A stretch of DNA of 26,592 nucleotides from T3Sed10-241 sp036751905 (GTDB lineage Bacteria; Bacteroidota; Bacteroidia; Flavobacteriales_D; Cryomorphaceae), in contig DAIOTP010000034.1 in the NCBI GenBank assembly GCA_036751905.1, positions 1 through 26,592 on the forward strand, given 5' to 3'. The notes under the pieces were generated by a model, which searched no databases, was not told where the DNA came from, and saw only the letters and a list, made by a program, of their open reading frames with translations. A program made the position numbers and the translations under genes. Of the stretch, positions 1-9,114 are shown in pieces. Each line of letters starts with the position of its first letter. Within the stretch, counting starts at the first letter, position 1.

Positions 1-3000
1 GGGTTGGTACCCGTTACCGTATAGGTGGTTGTGGCCAAGGGCAAAGCGGATGGATTGGGCACATCGCTGCTGCTCAAGCCTTCTTCAGGCGACCATGTGT
101 AGCTCTCGGCACCGCTCACAGAAATTTCCGCCGGAATTCCATTGCATACCACATATACGGGCTCGCTTTCGAGTTGGGGTGGGGGTGGCAGCACAGTGAC
201 AAGTACTGAGGCCACGGCATCACATCCATCGCCCGTAAGGGCAGTAACCGTATAAAGTGTGGTGGCGGCCGGACTGGCGCTGGGGTTGGCCACATTGGGA
301 TTGTTCAATCCTTCCTCAGGCGACCACACGAAACTAGCAGCCCCGGTAGCCGAAATTACAGCCGATTGACCAGGGCAAATGGCCACTGCATCACTCACTT
401 CAATTGCCGTACTGCCCACAACCACGTCGACTGAAGCAGTAGAGCTGCCGCAAACTCCTGTACCGGTTACGCTCAAGGTGGTACTCGACGGGCCACTGAA
501 TACAGGATTGGCAGCCGTGGGATTGCTTAAAAATTCCGCAGGGCTCCAGGCATAAGTATCGGCACCCGAAGCTTGCAGTTCTACGCTTTCACCGGGACAA
601 ATATTTGGAACCTCAGCAATGCTTACTACCGCCTGCTCCAATACTTCGATAAGCAATAAAGTAGAATCGGGAGAAAGGCACCCTCCATCATTCTCGGCGC
701 GCAGCCACACCTCATAGGTGCCGGGAGCGCCATAGCTGTGGCTGGGATTGGTGGCTGTGCTGGTAGCACCATCACCAAAATCCCAGAGGTATACATTGGC
801 ATCAACGCTGAGATTCAAAAAATTAATTTCCGTTCCGGTACAAATGTTTTCGGGAGCCTCTATGGCTGCTTCTGATTTTACAGCGCTGAGGCTAAACTTA
901 AATACGCCAAGGTTGCAATTGGTGCTCAGATTCTGTGATGACCACACACCGGGCTGCGCGGGAAAATCGCTGTTGCCACCACAACCCGCGCACACCGCCT
1001 GGTACACTGTGCCATTTTTGTCAAAACGGCTTGTGCCCCCATCCACATGCTCCTGGCTCTGGTTGCCCCCAAAAAATGTGGCATAAACGAGTTCCGAGGC
1101 ATCGGCTCCCAATACCATGATATAGAAGTCATTCCCATCCGTCGTTGTTTGGTAAGCATCGGCTGTTATTGGCAAGCCCACCGTGGTGCCTCCTGATGAC
1201 GCATTGATTACACCACCCCAGCCCGCCAAATAAATTTGCCCACAATCACTTACCAGAAATGCTGAAGGCGAAATATCGACATTGCCTTGCCCGGTGCCCA
1301 CCACAGTGCTCCATATGCTCGTGCCCAAATCGGGGCTGAGTTTGTGAATGAACTGTCCACTGTTGGCATTGCTGTAAATCCCCGGGCTTACGGGGTAGTT
1401 GCCATAAGTTTGGCCTACCACATACACATTGCCTTCTGTATCCAGCTGGACGAAATAATTGAGGTCAAAATCGCTCGTGCCCGTGTAGGTGCAATGCAGT
1501 AAGGTAGATCCATCGGCCGAAATGTGGCCCACATACCCATCGCTGTCTCCCTGCGGCACTGCCTGATAGGCCCCTGGCGTGGCAAGGTTGCTGCTCAGTG
1601 TTCCTCCACTGAAATACACAGAATTGTCAGGGGCAAGCTGCACACTGGTAGCCGATTCGGCATTGTCACCCCCGGTGAATGTTGACCACATCAAGGTGCT
1701 CAAGTCAGAACTCAACTTGAATACCACCCCGCTCAGCGGTGGGCTGAAGGTATTGCTGTAGCCCCCTACAATGGGAAAGTCAGCGCTGCGCGTTACGGAG
1801 GCCACGTAGGCATTGCCTTCTGCATCAATGACTATCTCGCCGCGAAAAAGGTCGCCATAGTTGAAATTGAAAGGGGTGTTTTGCGATAAGCCATCGTTGC
1901 TGCTCCCGCCTATGAGGGTGCTTCCAAGCAAAGTGCCGCCATCGGCGCTGAGTTTTGTTACAAACATATCCGTGCCAAAAGCGAACGGAAAACCGACCGT
2001 TGTGAGCAGATTCAAGCCGCCGAGGTGGTTTTGTTGGTAGGCATTGGTAGTGGTGGGAAAATTGGCTGAGCCTGTGGTGCCGAAAATATAGGCCTCACCA
2101 TCGGTCGATACCACAATAGAATGCGGCGCCTCATTGTCAGAACCTCCGAGAAAAGTGCTGTACAAAAGTTGGGTGCCATCGGCGCTGAATTTCGTAATGG
2201 CCATATCCACATTGGCCCCGCCAAAAGTCACCTGAAAACCTCCCGGCGTGGTAGGGTACTGCGGGCCGAAAACAATTGCTCCGGAGTACAAATTGCCCTC
2301 CACGTCGTAACTGGCCGTAAATCCAAAATTGCTGCTGACTGCCCCGATCAAGGTAGAAAAAGAGAGTTCAGGATCAATTACCAAAGTCAATTCGGGATTG
2401 TACCCTTCCGGGAAATCGTATCGCACCACGTTGCCCTCCAAGACATAGTGGCAGGGCACCTTGAGAATTTTTCCATCCTCACCGCGCTGAAAGGCAAATG
2501 GTGCCAATTCCTTGAAACTGCCTACAGAGGTTTCAATCACAATTTCTTCATTCACAATGCGCACCGTTCGAGCTCCTTCTATTTCCACCCCGAGGACACT
2601 TGGATCGGCGCCTGGCTGTACCACAAATTCATATTTGAAGCGTCCTTCATTGAGCTCATAGCGCAGGTCAATGCCAGGGTAAGCTTCTTTGTAGGACACT
2701 CCACGACATCCGCGCACATCCCTTGCCCAGCGGTTCCTGTCATTGCCCAAAAAGTAGTGGTTGGGAGCGCCTGACTTTCCGCGCATTTCATATTTGCCGT
2801 TAAGGCTTGCGCCGGGCATACGCAACTTCACGGCATGCATCATGCCCGTGGCAGGTCCTGACTGCCCGTGGTGGAAAGCGTGCAAATCGTTGTAGAAATC
2901 TTCTCCAGCCAGAAGCACGGTGAGGCCTTCGTTGTGGAGGAAGGTGTAAGCCCCGCCCAGATCAGCTTGAAAGTGCACTTCTTCAGGCCATTGCCCTTTG

Positions 3001-3092
3001 TTGGGCAGCAAGGTAGGACCCCCTGCCAGAGCAGGAAGCGTCCATATCAATGCCGTGAAAGCCCCCAACATCCATGGTTTCAATAGCCACAT
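1..3092 (-). CDS. Large secreted SBBP-repeat/PKD surface protein, C-terminus beyond window (partial)
   Basis: The reverse strand is open from ATG at 3092 to the left edge (1030 codons, no stop), so the C-terminus is missing. Residues 1-23 are a signal peptide (hydrophobic core, then LPALA). Residues about 24-240 form the N-terminal domain usually found ahead of SBBP repeats, starting near LPNKGQWPEEV. Residues about 245-725 are SBBP-type beta-propeller repeats with recurrent units such as TKFSADGTQLLYSTFLGG and a CAGCGGNSDFP segment. A PKD domain (WDFGDG, about 769) follows. Three modules of about 75 residues then start near 830, 903 and 981, the first two with ICPG, each containing a W-SP-E/A motif. 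Proteins of this build in Bacteroidota are normally exported and carry a C-terminal type IX secretion sorting or gliding-associated domain. That end is outside the window, so T9SS export is inference. Probable role: cell-surface adhesion or matrix protein. Confidence 0.9.
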   Translation of the reverse strand, partial: MWLLKPWMLGAFTALIWTLPALAGGPTLLPNKGQWPEEVHFQADLGGAYTFLHNEGLTVLLAGEDFYNDLHAFHHGQSGPATGMMHAVKLRMPGASLNGKYEMRGKSGAPNHYFLGNDRNRWARDVRGCRGVSYKEAYPGIDLRYELNEGRFKYEFVVQPGADPSVLGVEIEGARTVRIVNEEIVIETSVGSFKELAPFAFQRGEDGKILKVPCHYVLEGNVVRYDFPEGYNPELTLVIDPELSFSTLIGAVSSNFGFTASYDVEGNLYSGAIVFGPQYPTTPGGFQVTFGGANVDMAITKFSADGTQLLYSTFLGGSDNEAPHSIVVSTDGEAYIFGTTGSANFPTTTNAYQQNHLGGLNLLTTVGFPFAFGTDMFVTKLSADGGTLLGSTLIGGSSNDGLSQNTPFNFNYGDLFRGEIVIDAEGNAYVASVTRSADFPIVGGYSNTFSPPLSGVVFKLSSDLSTLMWSTFTGGDNAESATSVQLAPDNSVYFSGGTLSSNLATPGAYQAVPQGDSDGYVGHISADGSTLLHCTYTGTSDFDLNYFVQLDTEGNVYVVGQTYGNYPVSPGIYSNANSGQFIHKLSPDLGTSIWSTVVGTGQGNVDISPSAFLVSDCGQIYLAGWGGVINASSGGTTVGLPITADAYQTTTDGNDFYIMVLGADASELVYATFFGGNQSQEHVDGGTSRFDKNGTVYQAVCAGCGGNSDFPAQPGVWSSQNLSTNCNLGVFKFSLSAVKSEAAIEAPENICTGTEINFLNLSVDANVYLWDFGDGATSTATNPSHSYGAPGTYEVWLRAENDGGCLSPDSTLLLIEVLEQAVVSIAEVPNICPGESVELQASGADTYAWSPAEFLSNPTAANPVFSGPSSTTLSVTGTGVCGSSTASVDVVVGSTAIEVSDAVAICPGQSAVISATGAASFVWSPEEGLNNPNVANPSASPAATTLYTVTALTGDGCDAVASVLVTVLPPPPQLESEPVYVVCNGIPAEISVSGAESYTWSPEEGLSSSDVPNPSALPLATTTYTVTGTN

Positions 3093-3277
3093 AGGGTAAA
3101 ATTACACAATCATGACGAGCACATCCGCCCAAAGTTGATTTCATTGCGATGAATTAAAGCACAATTTGGTGTTAAAATAACCGTTAACCTTGTAATCCTG
3201 ATTGGATGCCGTGCTTCTTAAACAATGTATTGTCGATGAAGTATGTAATGCTACCTGCTCGCATCGAATGCATCCTG

Positions 3278-3285
3278 TACTTTTG
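3278..3285 (+). promoter_or_regulatory. -7 promoter element TACTTTTG of the M23 peptidase gene
   Basis: This is an exact match to the Bacteroidota -7 consensus TAnnTTTG, ending 5 nt before the ATG at 3291. A CTG sits 20 nt upstream where TTG of the -33 element is expected, so that box is imperfect. The position implies transcription starting at or next to the start codon. Confidence 0.6.
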
Positions 3286-3290
3286 AACAC

Positions 3291-4571
3291 ATGACCTTTA
3301 CTCCTGTCAAATGGGCTTATGCCACATTGATATTCGTCTGTTTAGCCGCTTGTAGTGACTCCAAAACCTTCAATGCTGAAGTTTTGGAAGAACTTCGGGA
3401 TGATCACGAGGACCAAGAACCTGACAGCCTTTACGGATTGCCCCTAAGCAACCACCAACTCATACAAGCCAGAATCGCCGCGGGCGAATTTCTTGCTGAC
3501 ATACTGCTTCGGCACAATGTAAGCTACAACACCATAGCGCAGCTCGAAAAGGCAGCAAAGGATGTGTATCCAGTAACCAAACTCAGGGCTGGCGGCACCT
3601 ATACCCTATTTCTGGCTGGTGATAGCTTGCCTCAGGCCCATTACTTCGTAGTCGATATCAATAAAACCGACTATGCAGTATACTCCTTACAGGATATTGT
3701 GGCTGCATGGATGGGATCAAAGCCTGTTCAGTTGCGGCAGCGCACAGCAGCAGGTATAATTCATTCATCGCTGTACCAGACCATTGCCGACCAAAATCTG
3801 CCCGCGTCGCTGGCCCCGGCACTTGCAGATATATACGCTTGGTCGGTCGACTTTTACCGCATTCAGAGCGGTGATTATTTCAAAATTCACTACACGGAAA
3901 AGGTGGTGGACGGTGAAGTGGTAGGCCTGCATGAGATTGCCGCAGCCGAATTCAGCCACAGAGGTAAGGTATTTCCCGCATTCCTTTTTCATGATGGCGA
4001 CGTAACCCAATACTTTGATGAAGAAGGCGAGAGCTTGCGGAAGGCCTTTTTAAAAGCTCCGCTCGAATTTTCACGCATTTCATCGCGCTACAGCAAGCAG
4101 CGTTTTCATCCGGTTCAGAAGCGCTGGAAAGCCCACCTTGGCACCGATTACGCTGCTCCTGCCGGCACCCCCATCATGAGTACCGGCGATGGCGTAGTTG
4201 TGGAATCGGCTTATGGAAAGTACAACGGCAATTACGTTAAAGTGCGCCACAACAGCACATACAGCACCCAGTATTTGCACATGTCTAAACGCGCTGTCAA
4301 CAAAGGGGATGCGGTGCGGCAAGGCCAGCTTATAGGTTACGTTGGAGCTACAGGATTGGCTACCGGGCCCCATGTATGCTACCGTTTTTGGAAAAATGGT
4401 ACCCAGATTGACCCGTACAGTGAACAAATTCCTCCGAGCAAACCCGTTCCGCAAGCACTTCGGAAAGCATTTGAAGCGCATGTGGATACACTTGCAGCAC
4501 AGCTGGCTGACATCCAGTTGCCTTTGACTGCATCCGCGGAAGATCTGCCGGATGATGCCGAAGGATTGTGA
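3291..4571 (+). CDS. M23 family metallopeptidase, predicted lipoprotein (peptidoglycan endopeptidase)
   Basis: The 426-residue product starts with a lipoprotein signal peptide: hydrophobic segment at about 9-20, lipobox LAAC, lipidated Cys21. It should therefore be anchored in a membrane facing the periplasm. The C-terminal third is an M23/LytM domain with HLGTD (His282, Asp286), QYLH (His330) and GPHVCYRF (His361, Cys363). In LytM the matching HxH supplies the last zinc ligand as its second His; here that residue is Cys. M23 enzymes cut peptide cross-links in peptidoglycan. The region at about 60-250 precedes the catalytic domain as in other Gram-negative M23 proteins and probably serves regulation or docking. 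The gene lies 56 nt upstream of ftsX. FtsX-type complexes activate M23 hydrolases in other bacteria, so a functional link is plausible but inferred. Confidence 0.92.
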   Translation: MTFTPVKWAYATLIFVCLAACSDSKTFNAEVLEELRDDHEDQEPDSLYGLPLSNHQLIQARIAAGEFLADILLRHNVSYNTIAQLEKAAKDVYPVTKLRAGGTYTLFLAGDSLPQAHYFVVDINKTDYAVYSLQDIVAAWMGSKPVQLRQRTAAGIIHSSLYQTIADQNLPASLAPALADIYAWSVDFYRIQSGDYFKIHYTEKVVDGEVVGLHEIAAAEFSHRGKVFPAFLFHDGDVTQYFDEEGESLRKAFLKAPLEFSRISSRYSKQRFHPVQKRWKAHLGTDYAAPAGTPIMSTGDGVVVESAYGKYNGNYVKVRHNSTYSTQYLHMSKRAVNKGDAVRQGQLIGYVGATGLATGPHVCYRFWKNGTQIDPYSEQIPPSKPVPQALRKAFEAHVDTLAAQLADIQLPLTASAEDLPDDAEGL

Positions 4572-4627
4572 AATTACGCCTACCCCGATTTTCAATTGGT
4601 GAACAAACCTTACTTTAGTGCCCTCAA

Positions 4628-5503
4628 ATGGCCACTACTCCCGATAAATATGCGCGCCGACGTGCCCGCTCAAGTGCTGTATCAACGGTAATTGGCATCT
4701 CCCTTGTACTGTTTATGCTCGGCATACTCAGTGTGCTTTTGCTCAATGCCCAGAAGTTGTCAAGCTATGTGAAGGAAAACATCGAAATACAGGTGTACCT
4801 CGATGACAAGGCCAAAGAGGTGGACATCATGCAGCTCAAGAAGGAGCTTGATGCCGAGCAGTATACACGCAGCACGGTGTACGTTGACAAAGAAGAGGGC
4901 GCCAGGCGTTTATCAGAAAACCTTGGCGAAGACTTTGTTTCATTTTTGGGCTACAATCCATTGGAATCCGTAATCGAATTGCGCCTTAAAGCCAATTATG
5001 CCCATCCTGACAGTGTAGAATACATTGCCGGCCGCATTGGCGAGCGTGCTGAGGTAACAGAGGTGGTGTATAGCCCCAACCTGATCAGGCAGGTCAACAA
5101 CAACCTCAACAAGATCGGGATAGTGCTTTTGGCATTCAGTGGTTTGCTATTGCTCATAGCCATTGCACTCATCAACAACACCATAAGGCTTACCATTTAT
5201 GCCAAACGCTTTATTATCCGCAGCATGCAATTGGTAGGTGCCACCGGTTTTTTTATTCAACGTCCATTCATACTCAATGGAGTGATGCAAGGCTTGTATG
5301 CCAGCCTTATAGCCATTTTGCTCATCATGGGGGTACTCTATGGCATGCGCCGTGAGATTCCAGAGTTTTTTGAACTGAATGATTATTTTATGTTTGCACA
5401 GCTATTTGCATTGGTTGCCCTGCTCGGAATGATTATTTCAGGCTTATCAACCCTTTTTGCCGTAAGGCGATACCTCCGCATCGATACTCATAAAATATAT
5501 TGA
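4628..5503 (+). CDS. ftsX: Cell division protein FtsX (ABC transporter-like permease)
   Basis: The 291-residue protein has FtsX topology: a basic N-terminus (KYARRRARSS), TM1 at about 18-40, a periplasmic domain at about 45-165 and three further TM segments in the C-terminal half, with an FtsX/MacB-like permease core around NNTIRLTIYAKR. With the ATPase FtsE it forms a membrane complex that couples ATP hydrolysis to activation of peptidoglycan hydrolases at the division site. No ftsE is in this window; in Bacteroidota it is commonly encoded elsewhere. An M23 hydrolase gene lies directly upstream and a DUF3098 gene 5 nt downstream. TACTTTAG, one mismatch from the -7 consensus, lies about 10 nt before the ATG and may be an internal promoter. 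Confidence 0.93.
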   Translation: MATTPDKYARRRARSSAVSTVIGISLVLFMLGILSVLLLNAQKLSSYVKENIEIQVYLDDKAKEVDIMQLKKELDAEQYTRSTVYVDKEEGARRLSENLGEDFVSFLGYNPLESVIELRLKANYAHPDSVEYIAGRIGERAEVTEVVYSPNLIRQVNNNLNKIGIVLLAFSGLLLLIAIALINNTIRLTIYAKRFIIRSMQLVGATGFFIQRPFILNGVMQGLYASLIAILLIMGVLYGMRREIPEFFELNDYFMFAQLFALVALLGMIISGLSTLFAVRRYLRIDTHKIY

Positions 5504-5508
5504 TCCAA

Positions 5509-5772
5509 ATGAAATCGAAAGAATTAAAACCAGAGACAAGCCCTCGGGAAAGTGAGTTTCCATTCAGCAAGGAGAACTACCGCTTTATGTTGATCGGCAT
5601 TGGCATTCTTCTATTGGGCTACGGATTGATGGTAGGTGGTGGCAGTGATGATCCGGCGGTTTTCAGTGAGGAGATATTCAGCTTCAGGCGCCTCACCTTG
5701 GCTCCCCTCGTAGTGCTTGCTGGTTATGGCACTATACTGTACGCCATTTTGAAAAGGCCTCTGAGCCAATAA
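5509..5772 (+). CDS. DUF3098 family small membrane protein
   Basis: The product is 87 residues from the ATG at 5509. A TTG at 5500 overlaps the ftsX stop but is less likely as the start. A charged N-terminus leads to SKENYRFM and TM1 (about 28-45), then the conserved GGGSDDP, the segment EIFSFRRLTLAPLVVL and TM2 (about 62-80). This matches DUF3098, a family of unknown function confined largely to Bacteroidota and usually encoded right after ftsX. The 5-nt spacing from ftsX and 15 nt to uppP indicate co-transcription. A role as an accessory of the FtsX complex is suggested only by this synteny. Confidence 0.85.
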   Translation: MKSKELKPETSPRESEFPFSKENYRFMLIGIGILLLGYGLMVGGGSDDPAVFSEEIFSFRRLTLAPLVVLAGYGTILYAILKRPLSQ

Positions 5773-5787
5773 GAATCTGCGTCAGAA

Positions 5788-6585
5788 ATGGGAATTACAG
5801 AAGCGATCATCCTCGGCATTGTTCAGGGGCTCACAGAGTTTTTGCCTGTGAGCAGCAGTGGGCACCTCGAATTGGCCAAAGCCATACTTGGTGACCAAAG
5901 CGTTCCGGCGGAAAGCATGCTCATGACGGTGGTACTGCACGCCGCAACTGCCCTGAGCACGATGGTGGTGTACCGAAAAGACATTTGGGACATTCTGCAA
6001 GGGCTCTTGCGCTTTGAAAACAACGCTTCATGGCGCTTTGCCCTGTTGGTTGTCATTTCTATGATCCCGGCCGCAGTGGTAGGTCTGGCTTTTGAAGAGG
6101 AAATTGAACAGCTTTTTGACAAGAACATCATGCTCGTGGGATTTATGCTCCTGCTCACTGGTTTGTTGCTATTTTTGGCCGATAAAGCCGTGAAAACCAA
6201 CAATGAAGTAAGTTGGAAAAATGCGGTGGTCATTGGAATTTCACAAGCCATAGCCATACTTCCGGGCATATCGCGTTCGGGTGCTACCATCAGTACCTCA
6301 GTGCTCTTGCGCATCGATAGGGAGAAGGCTGCCCGGTTTTCATTCCTCATGGTGGTGCCATTGATTCTCGGCAAAATTGCCAAAGACATACTCAGCGGTG
6401 ACCTTGCCGCGAGCAATACCGATGGAAGCCACCTTGCCGTGGGGTTTGTGGCAGCATTCATAGCCGGGCTTTTTGCTTGCCGCTGGATGATCACTTTGGT
6501 AAAGCGCAGTAAGCTGATCTACTTTTCTATCTACTGTTTTGTTGTGGGTATAGCCGCAATCATTTACATGGGCTTCTTCGCGTGA
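5788..6585 (+). CDS. uppP: Undecaprenyl-diphosphate phosphatase (UppP/BacA)
   Basis: This 265-residue polytopic membrane protein has both family signatures. The first is QGLTEFLPVSSSGH (Gln13, Glu17, Ser22-24, His26), the (E/Q)xxxE motif with the catalytic His. The second is PGISRSGAT with Arg163. UppP dephosphorylates undecaprenyl diphosphate to the monophosphate, recycling the lipid carrier for peptidoglycan and O-antigen export; overexpression gives bacitracin resistance in other bacteria. Length is normal for the family (about 265-275). The stop codon overlaps a possible GTG start of truB, consistent with one transcript from ftsX through truB. Confidence 0.96.
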   Translation: MGITEAIILGIVQGLTEFLPVSSSGHLELAKAILGDQSVPAESMLMTVVLHAATALSTMVVYRKDIWDILQGLLRFENNASWRFALLVVISMIPAAVVGLAFEEEIEQLFDKNIMLVGFMLLLTGLLLFLADKAVKTNNEVSWKNAVVIGISQAIAILPGISRSGATISTSVLLRIDREKAARFSFLMVVPLILGKIAKDILSGDLAASNTDGSHLAVGFVAAFIAGLFACRWMITLVKRSKLIYFSIYCFVVGIAAIIYMGFFA

Positions 6586-6608
6586 TTACCGTTGACAAAT
6601 TGCAGCAT

Positions 6609-7307
6609 ATGCAATTGGATGATTTCCAACAGGGCCAGCTCTTGTTGGTTGACAAGCCTTTGGGATGGACCTCTTTTGATGTGGTGAGCAAGCTTCGATG
6701 GCTTATCAAGCGGAAGTTCGGGATCAAGAACATCAAAGTAGGCCACGCCGGCACCCTCGATCCATTGGCAACGGGCTTGCTGCTCATTTGCACGGGTGCA
6801 TTTACCAAACGCATTGCCGAATTGACCTTGGCCGACAAGGCCTATACGGGCACCTTCACCCTGGGTGCCACGCGCCCAAGCCATGACATGGAAACGGAGA
6901 TCAGCGCCAGCTATCCTTTGGATGGGGCCAGCAAGGAGGCCATATACGCATCGGTGAAAGCCCTTAGCGGTATATACATGCAGCGCCCTCCACAGTTTTC
7001 AGCAAAACTCGTGGATGGCAAACGCGCCTACCTCAGCGCGCGCAAAGGCAAGGAGGTCGACATCCCCATGCGCGAGGTGAACATTTCTACTTTCGATGTG
7101 GGCCTGGAGCGGATTCCTGAAGTTGATTTCTTTATCGTTTGCAGCAAAGGCACGTATATCAGAGCCATAGCCCGTGATTTGGGGGAGGCCCTTGGCACTG
7201 GCGCTTACTTGAGTGCCCTCCGCCGCACTGCGGTGGGTGAATACAGTATTGATGCTGCACTTTCCGTAGAATCACTTCAAAGGGCATTGGAACCTTCAGC
7301 GCGTTAA
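6609..7307 (+). CDS. truB: tRNA pseudouridine(55) synthase TruB
   Basis: The product is 232 residues from the ATG at 6609 (MQLDDFQQGQ), which aligns with the usual Bacteroidota TruB N-terminus. A GTG at 6582, overlapping the uppP stop as GTGA, would add nine residues and cannot be excluded. TruB isomerises U55 in the T-loop of tRNAs. The catalytic motif GHAGTLDPLATG is intact with Asp51, followed by LICTGAFTKRI and the later motif KGTYIRAIARDLG typical of the TruB/Cbf5 family. Length fits bacterial TruB without a long PUA extension. It sits between uppP and queA, both on the same strand, with queA having its own promoter. Confidence 0.95.
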   Translation: MQLDDFQQGQLLLVDKPLGWTSFDVVSKLRWLIKRKFGIKNIKVGHAGTLDPLATGLLLICTGAFTKRIAELTLADKAYTGTFTLGATRPSHDMETEISASYPLDGASKEAIYASVKALSGIYMQRPPQFSAKLVDGKRAYLSARKGKEVDIPMREVNISTFDVGLERIPEVDFFIVCSKGTYIRAIARDLGEALGTGAYLSALRRTAVGEYSIDAALSVESLQRALEPSAR

Positions 7308-7336
7308 TTCCCGCCCTATTGTATCAATTTTTTCAC

Positions 7337-7344
7337 TACTTTTG
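7337..7344 (+). promoter_or_regulatory. -7 promoter element TACTTTTG upstream of queA
   Basis: An exact TAnnTTTG match in the 72-nt truB-queA gap, 35 nt before the queA ATG. A TTG at 7319-7321 is a candidate -33 element, though the 15-nt spacing is shorter than usual. This suggests queA-ispD can be transcribed separately from the upstream genes. Confidence 0.5.
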
Positions 7345-7379
7345 CAGCCCGTTTTTCGACCCTACCAAACGCAATCATC

Positions 7380-8429
7380 ATGAAACTATCAAAGTTTAAG
7401 TTCAACCTGCCTGCTGAATTGATTGCCAAATACCCGGCCAACAACCGCGACGAGAGCCGCATGCTGGTGCTACACCGCAAGGATGGAAAAATTGAGCACA
7501 AGGTATTCAAAGACATTCTGAACTACTTTGAGGAAGGCGATGCCTTTGTGATGAACAATACCCGCGTATTTCCCGCAAGGATGTACGGCAACAAGGAGAA
7601 AACTGGCGCGGTCATCGAAGTGTTTCTGTTGCGCGAGCTCAACGCTGAAACATTGCTGTGGGACGTACTTGTGGATCCGGCCCGGAAAATCCGCATTGGC
7701 AACAAGCTGTACTTTGGTGAAAATGACGAGCTGGTGGCCGAAGTCATCGACAACACCACTTCCAGAGGGCGTACGCTGCGCTTCCTGTTTGATGGCAGCC
7801 ATGACGACTTCAAAAAAACTTTGACCTCACTGGGCGAAACGCCCATTCCCAAATACCTGGAGCGGAAAGTCGAAAAACTCGACGACGAGCGCTACCAAAC
7901 CATTGTTGCGAAGCATGAAGGTGCAGTAGCGGTGCCAACTGCTGGATTGCACTTCAGCCGTGAGCTGTTGAAGCGCATGGAGCTCAAAGGCATCAGCCTT
8001 GCCGAAATTACGCTCCATGTGGGCCTCGGCACCTTCCGACCTGTAGAAGTAGAGGACCTTACCAAGCACAAAATGGACAGCGAGCAGATGATGATCGACG
8101 AAAAGGCTGTTGCCGTAGTGAACCGTGCAAAAGATCTCAAAAAGAAAATATGCGTGGTGGGCACCACTGCCATGCGTGCTGTTGAAACCTCTGTGAGCAC
8201 CGATGCGCGGCTCAAGCCATTCGATGGTTGGACCAACAAGTTCATATTCCCTCCTTACGACTTCCACATTGCCGATGCCATGGTAACCAACTTCCATGAG
8301 CCCGAAAGCACCCTACTGATGCAGGTGGCTGCCTTTGGGGGCTACGAGCACGTAATGAATGCTTACAAAGTGGCCATCAAAGAGAAGTACCGCTTCTACG
8401 CTTACGGCGATGCCATGCTGATCATTTGA
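7380..8429 (+). CDS. queA: tRNA preQ1(34) S-adenosylmethionine ribosyltransferase-isomerase QueA
   Basis: The 349-residue protein matches QueA along its whole length: MKLSKFKFNLPAELIAKYPA at the N-terminus, NNTRVFPARMYG, the conserved HEGAVAVPTAGLHF segment, ITLHVGLGTFRPV and VTNFHEPESTLL. QueA transfers and isomerises the ribosyl group of S-adenosylmethionine onto 7-aminomethyl-7-deazaguanine at position 34 of tRNAs, forming epoxyqueuosine. The length is that of full QueA enzymes. It is followed after only 10 nt by ispD on the same strand, so the two are probably co-transcribed. Confidence 0.97.
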   Translation: MKLSKFKFNLPAELIAKYPANNRDESRMLVLHRKDGKIEHKVFKDILNYFEEGDAFVMNNTRVFPARMYGNKEKTGAVIEVFLLRELNAETLLWDVLVDPARKIRIGNKLYFGENDELVAEVIDNTTSRGRTLRFLFDGSHDDFKKTLTSLGETPIPKYLERKVEKLDDERYQTIVAKHEGAVAVPTAGLHFSRELLKRMELKGISLAEITLHVGLGTFRPVEVEDLTKHKMDSEQMMIDEKAVAVVNRAKDLKKKICVVGTTAMRAVETSVSTDARLKPFDGWTNKFIFPPYDFHIADAMVTNFHEPESTLLMQVAAFGGYEHVMNAYKVAIKEKYRFYAYGDAMLII

Positions 8430-8439
8430 TCCGACCGCA

Positions 8440-9114
8440 ATGTCGAACCGTGCAGTGATTATGGTGGCTGGTGGTACAGGTACCCGAATGGGTGGCCATA
8501 TTGCCAAACAATTCATGCACCTTGGAGGCAAGCCCATGATTTTGCACGCCTTCGAAGCCTTTCACCGCTTCGATCCCCTCATGCAGTTTATCCTTGTACT
8601 TTTTCCTGCGCTCGAGGCTGAATGGAGAGCCATCACCGCAGCACAGCATTTTGATGTGCCCCACAAGGTGGTACACGGCGGTGCAGAGCGCTTCCACTCC
8701 GTGCAAAATGGACTTGCAGCGCTTGGCCCCAATGTGGAGTACATCGCCATACACGATGCCGTGCGGCCACTGGTGAGCCGGGATACCATAGCCCGGAGTT
8801 TTGAGGCGGCCCAGCTCCATGGAGCGGCCGTACCGGTGGTAGCAGTTACCGATACCATACGGCAAATGCACAGCGGCCAAAGCACAACCCTACCACGGCA
8901 TGAACTCATGGCGGTGCAAACGCCCCAATGTTTTTCACGTAACGTGCTGCTAAGCAGCTACAATGTGCCCTATGAGCCCAGCTTCACCGACGATGCCTCG
9001 GTGGTAGAGCGCGCAGGCCACTACATACACCTCAGTGAAGGCAACAGGAGCAACATCAAGCTCACTACCCCGGAGGACATCCTAATTGCACACGCCTTGC
9101 TGGGGAGGGCCTGA
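8440..9114 (+). CDS. ispD: 2-C-methyl-D-erythritol 4-phosphate cytidylyltransferase IspD
   Basis: The 224-residue protein belongs to the nucleotidyltransferase fold family. The N-terminal CTP-binding loop is VAGGTGTRMGG (Arg16), followed by AKQFMHLGGKP with the conserved Lys23; most homologues have Pro where this has Ala22. HDAVRPLVS (Asp106, Arg109) and the closing LTTPEDILIA segment are also typical. IspD makes CDP-methylerythritol in the non-mevalonate isoprenoid pathway, which ultimately supplies undecaprenyl phosphate, the substrate recycled by UppP encoded upstream. Length agrees with IspD. The gene ends the run that started at 3291; 216 nt without a recognisable gene follow. Confidence 0.93.
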   Translation: MSNRAVIMVAGGTGTRMGGHIAKQFMHLGGKPMILHAFEAFHRFDPLMQFILVLFPALEAEWRAITAAQHFDVPHKVVHGGAERFHSVQNGLAALGPNVEYIAIHDAVRPLVSRDTIARSFEAAQLHGAAVPVVAVTDTIRQMHSGQSTTLPRHELMAVQTPQCFSRNVLLSSYNVPYEPSFTDDASVVERAGHYIHLSEGNRSNIKLTTPEDILIAHALLGRA

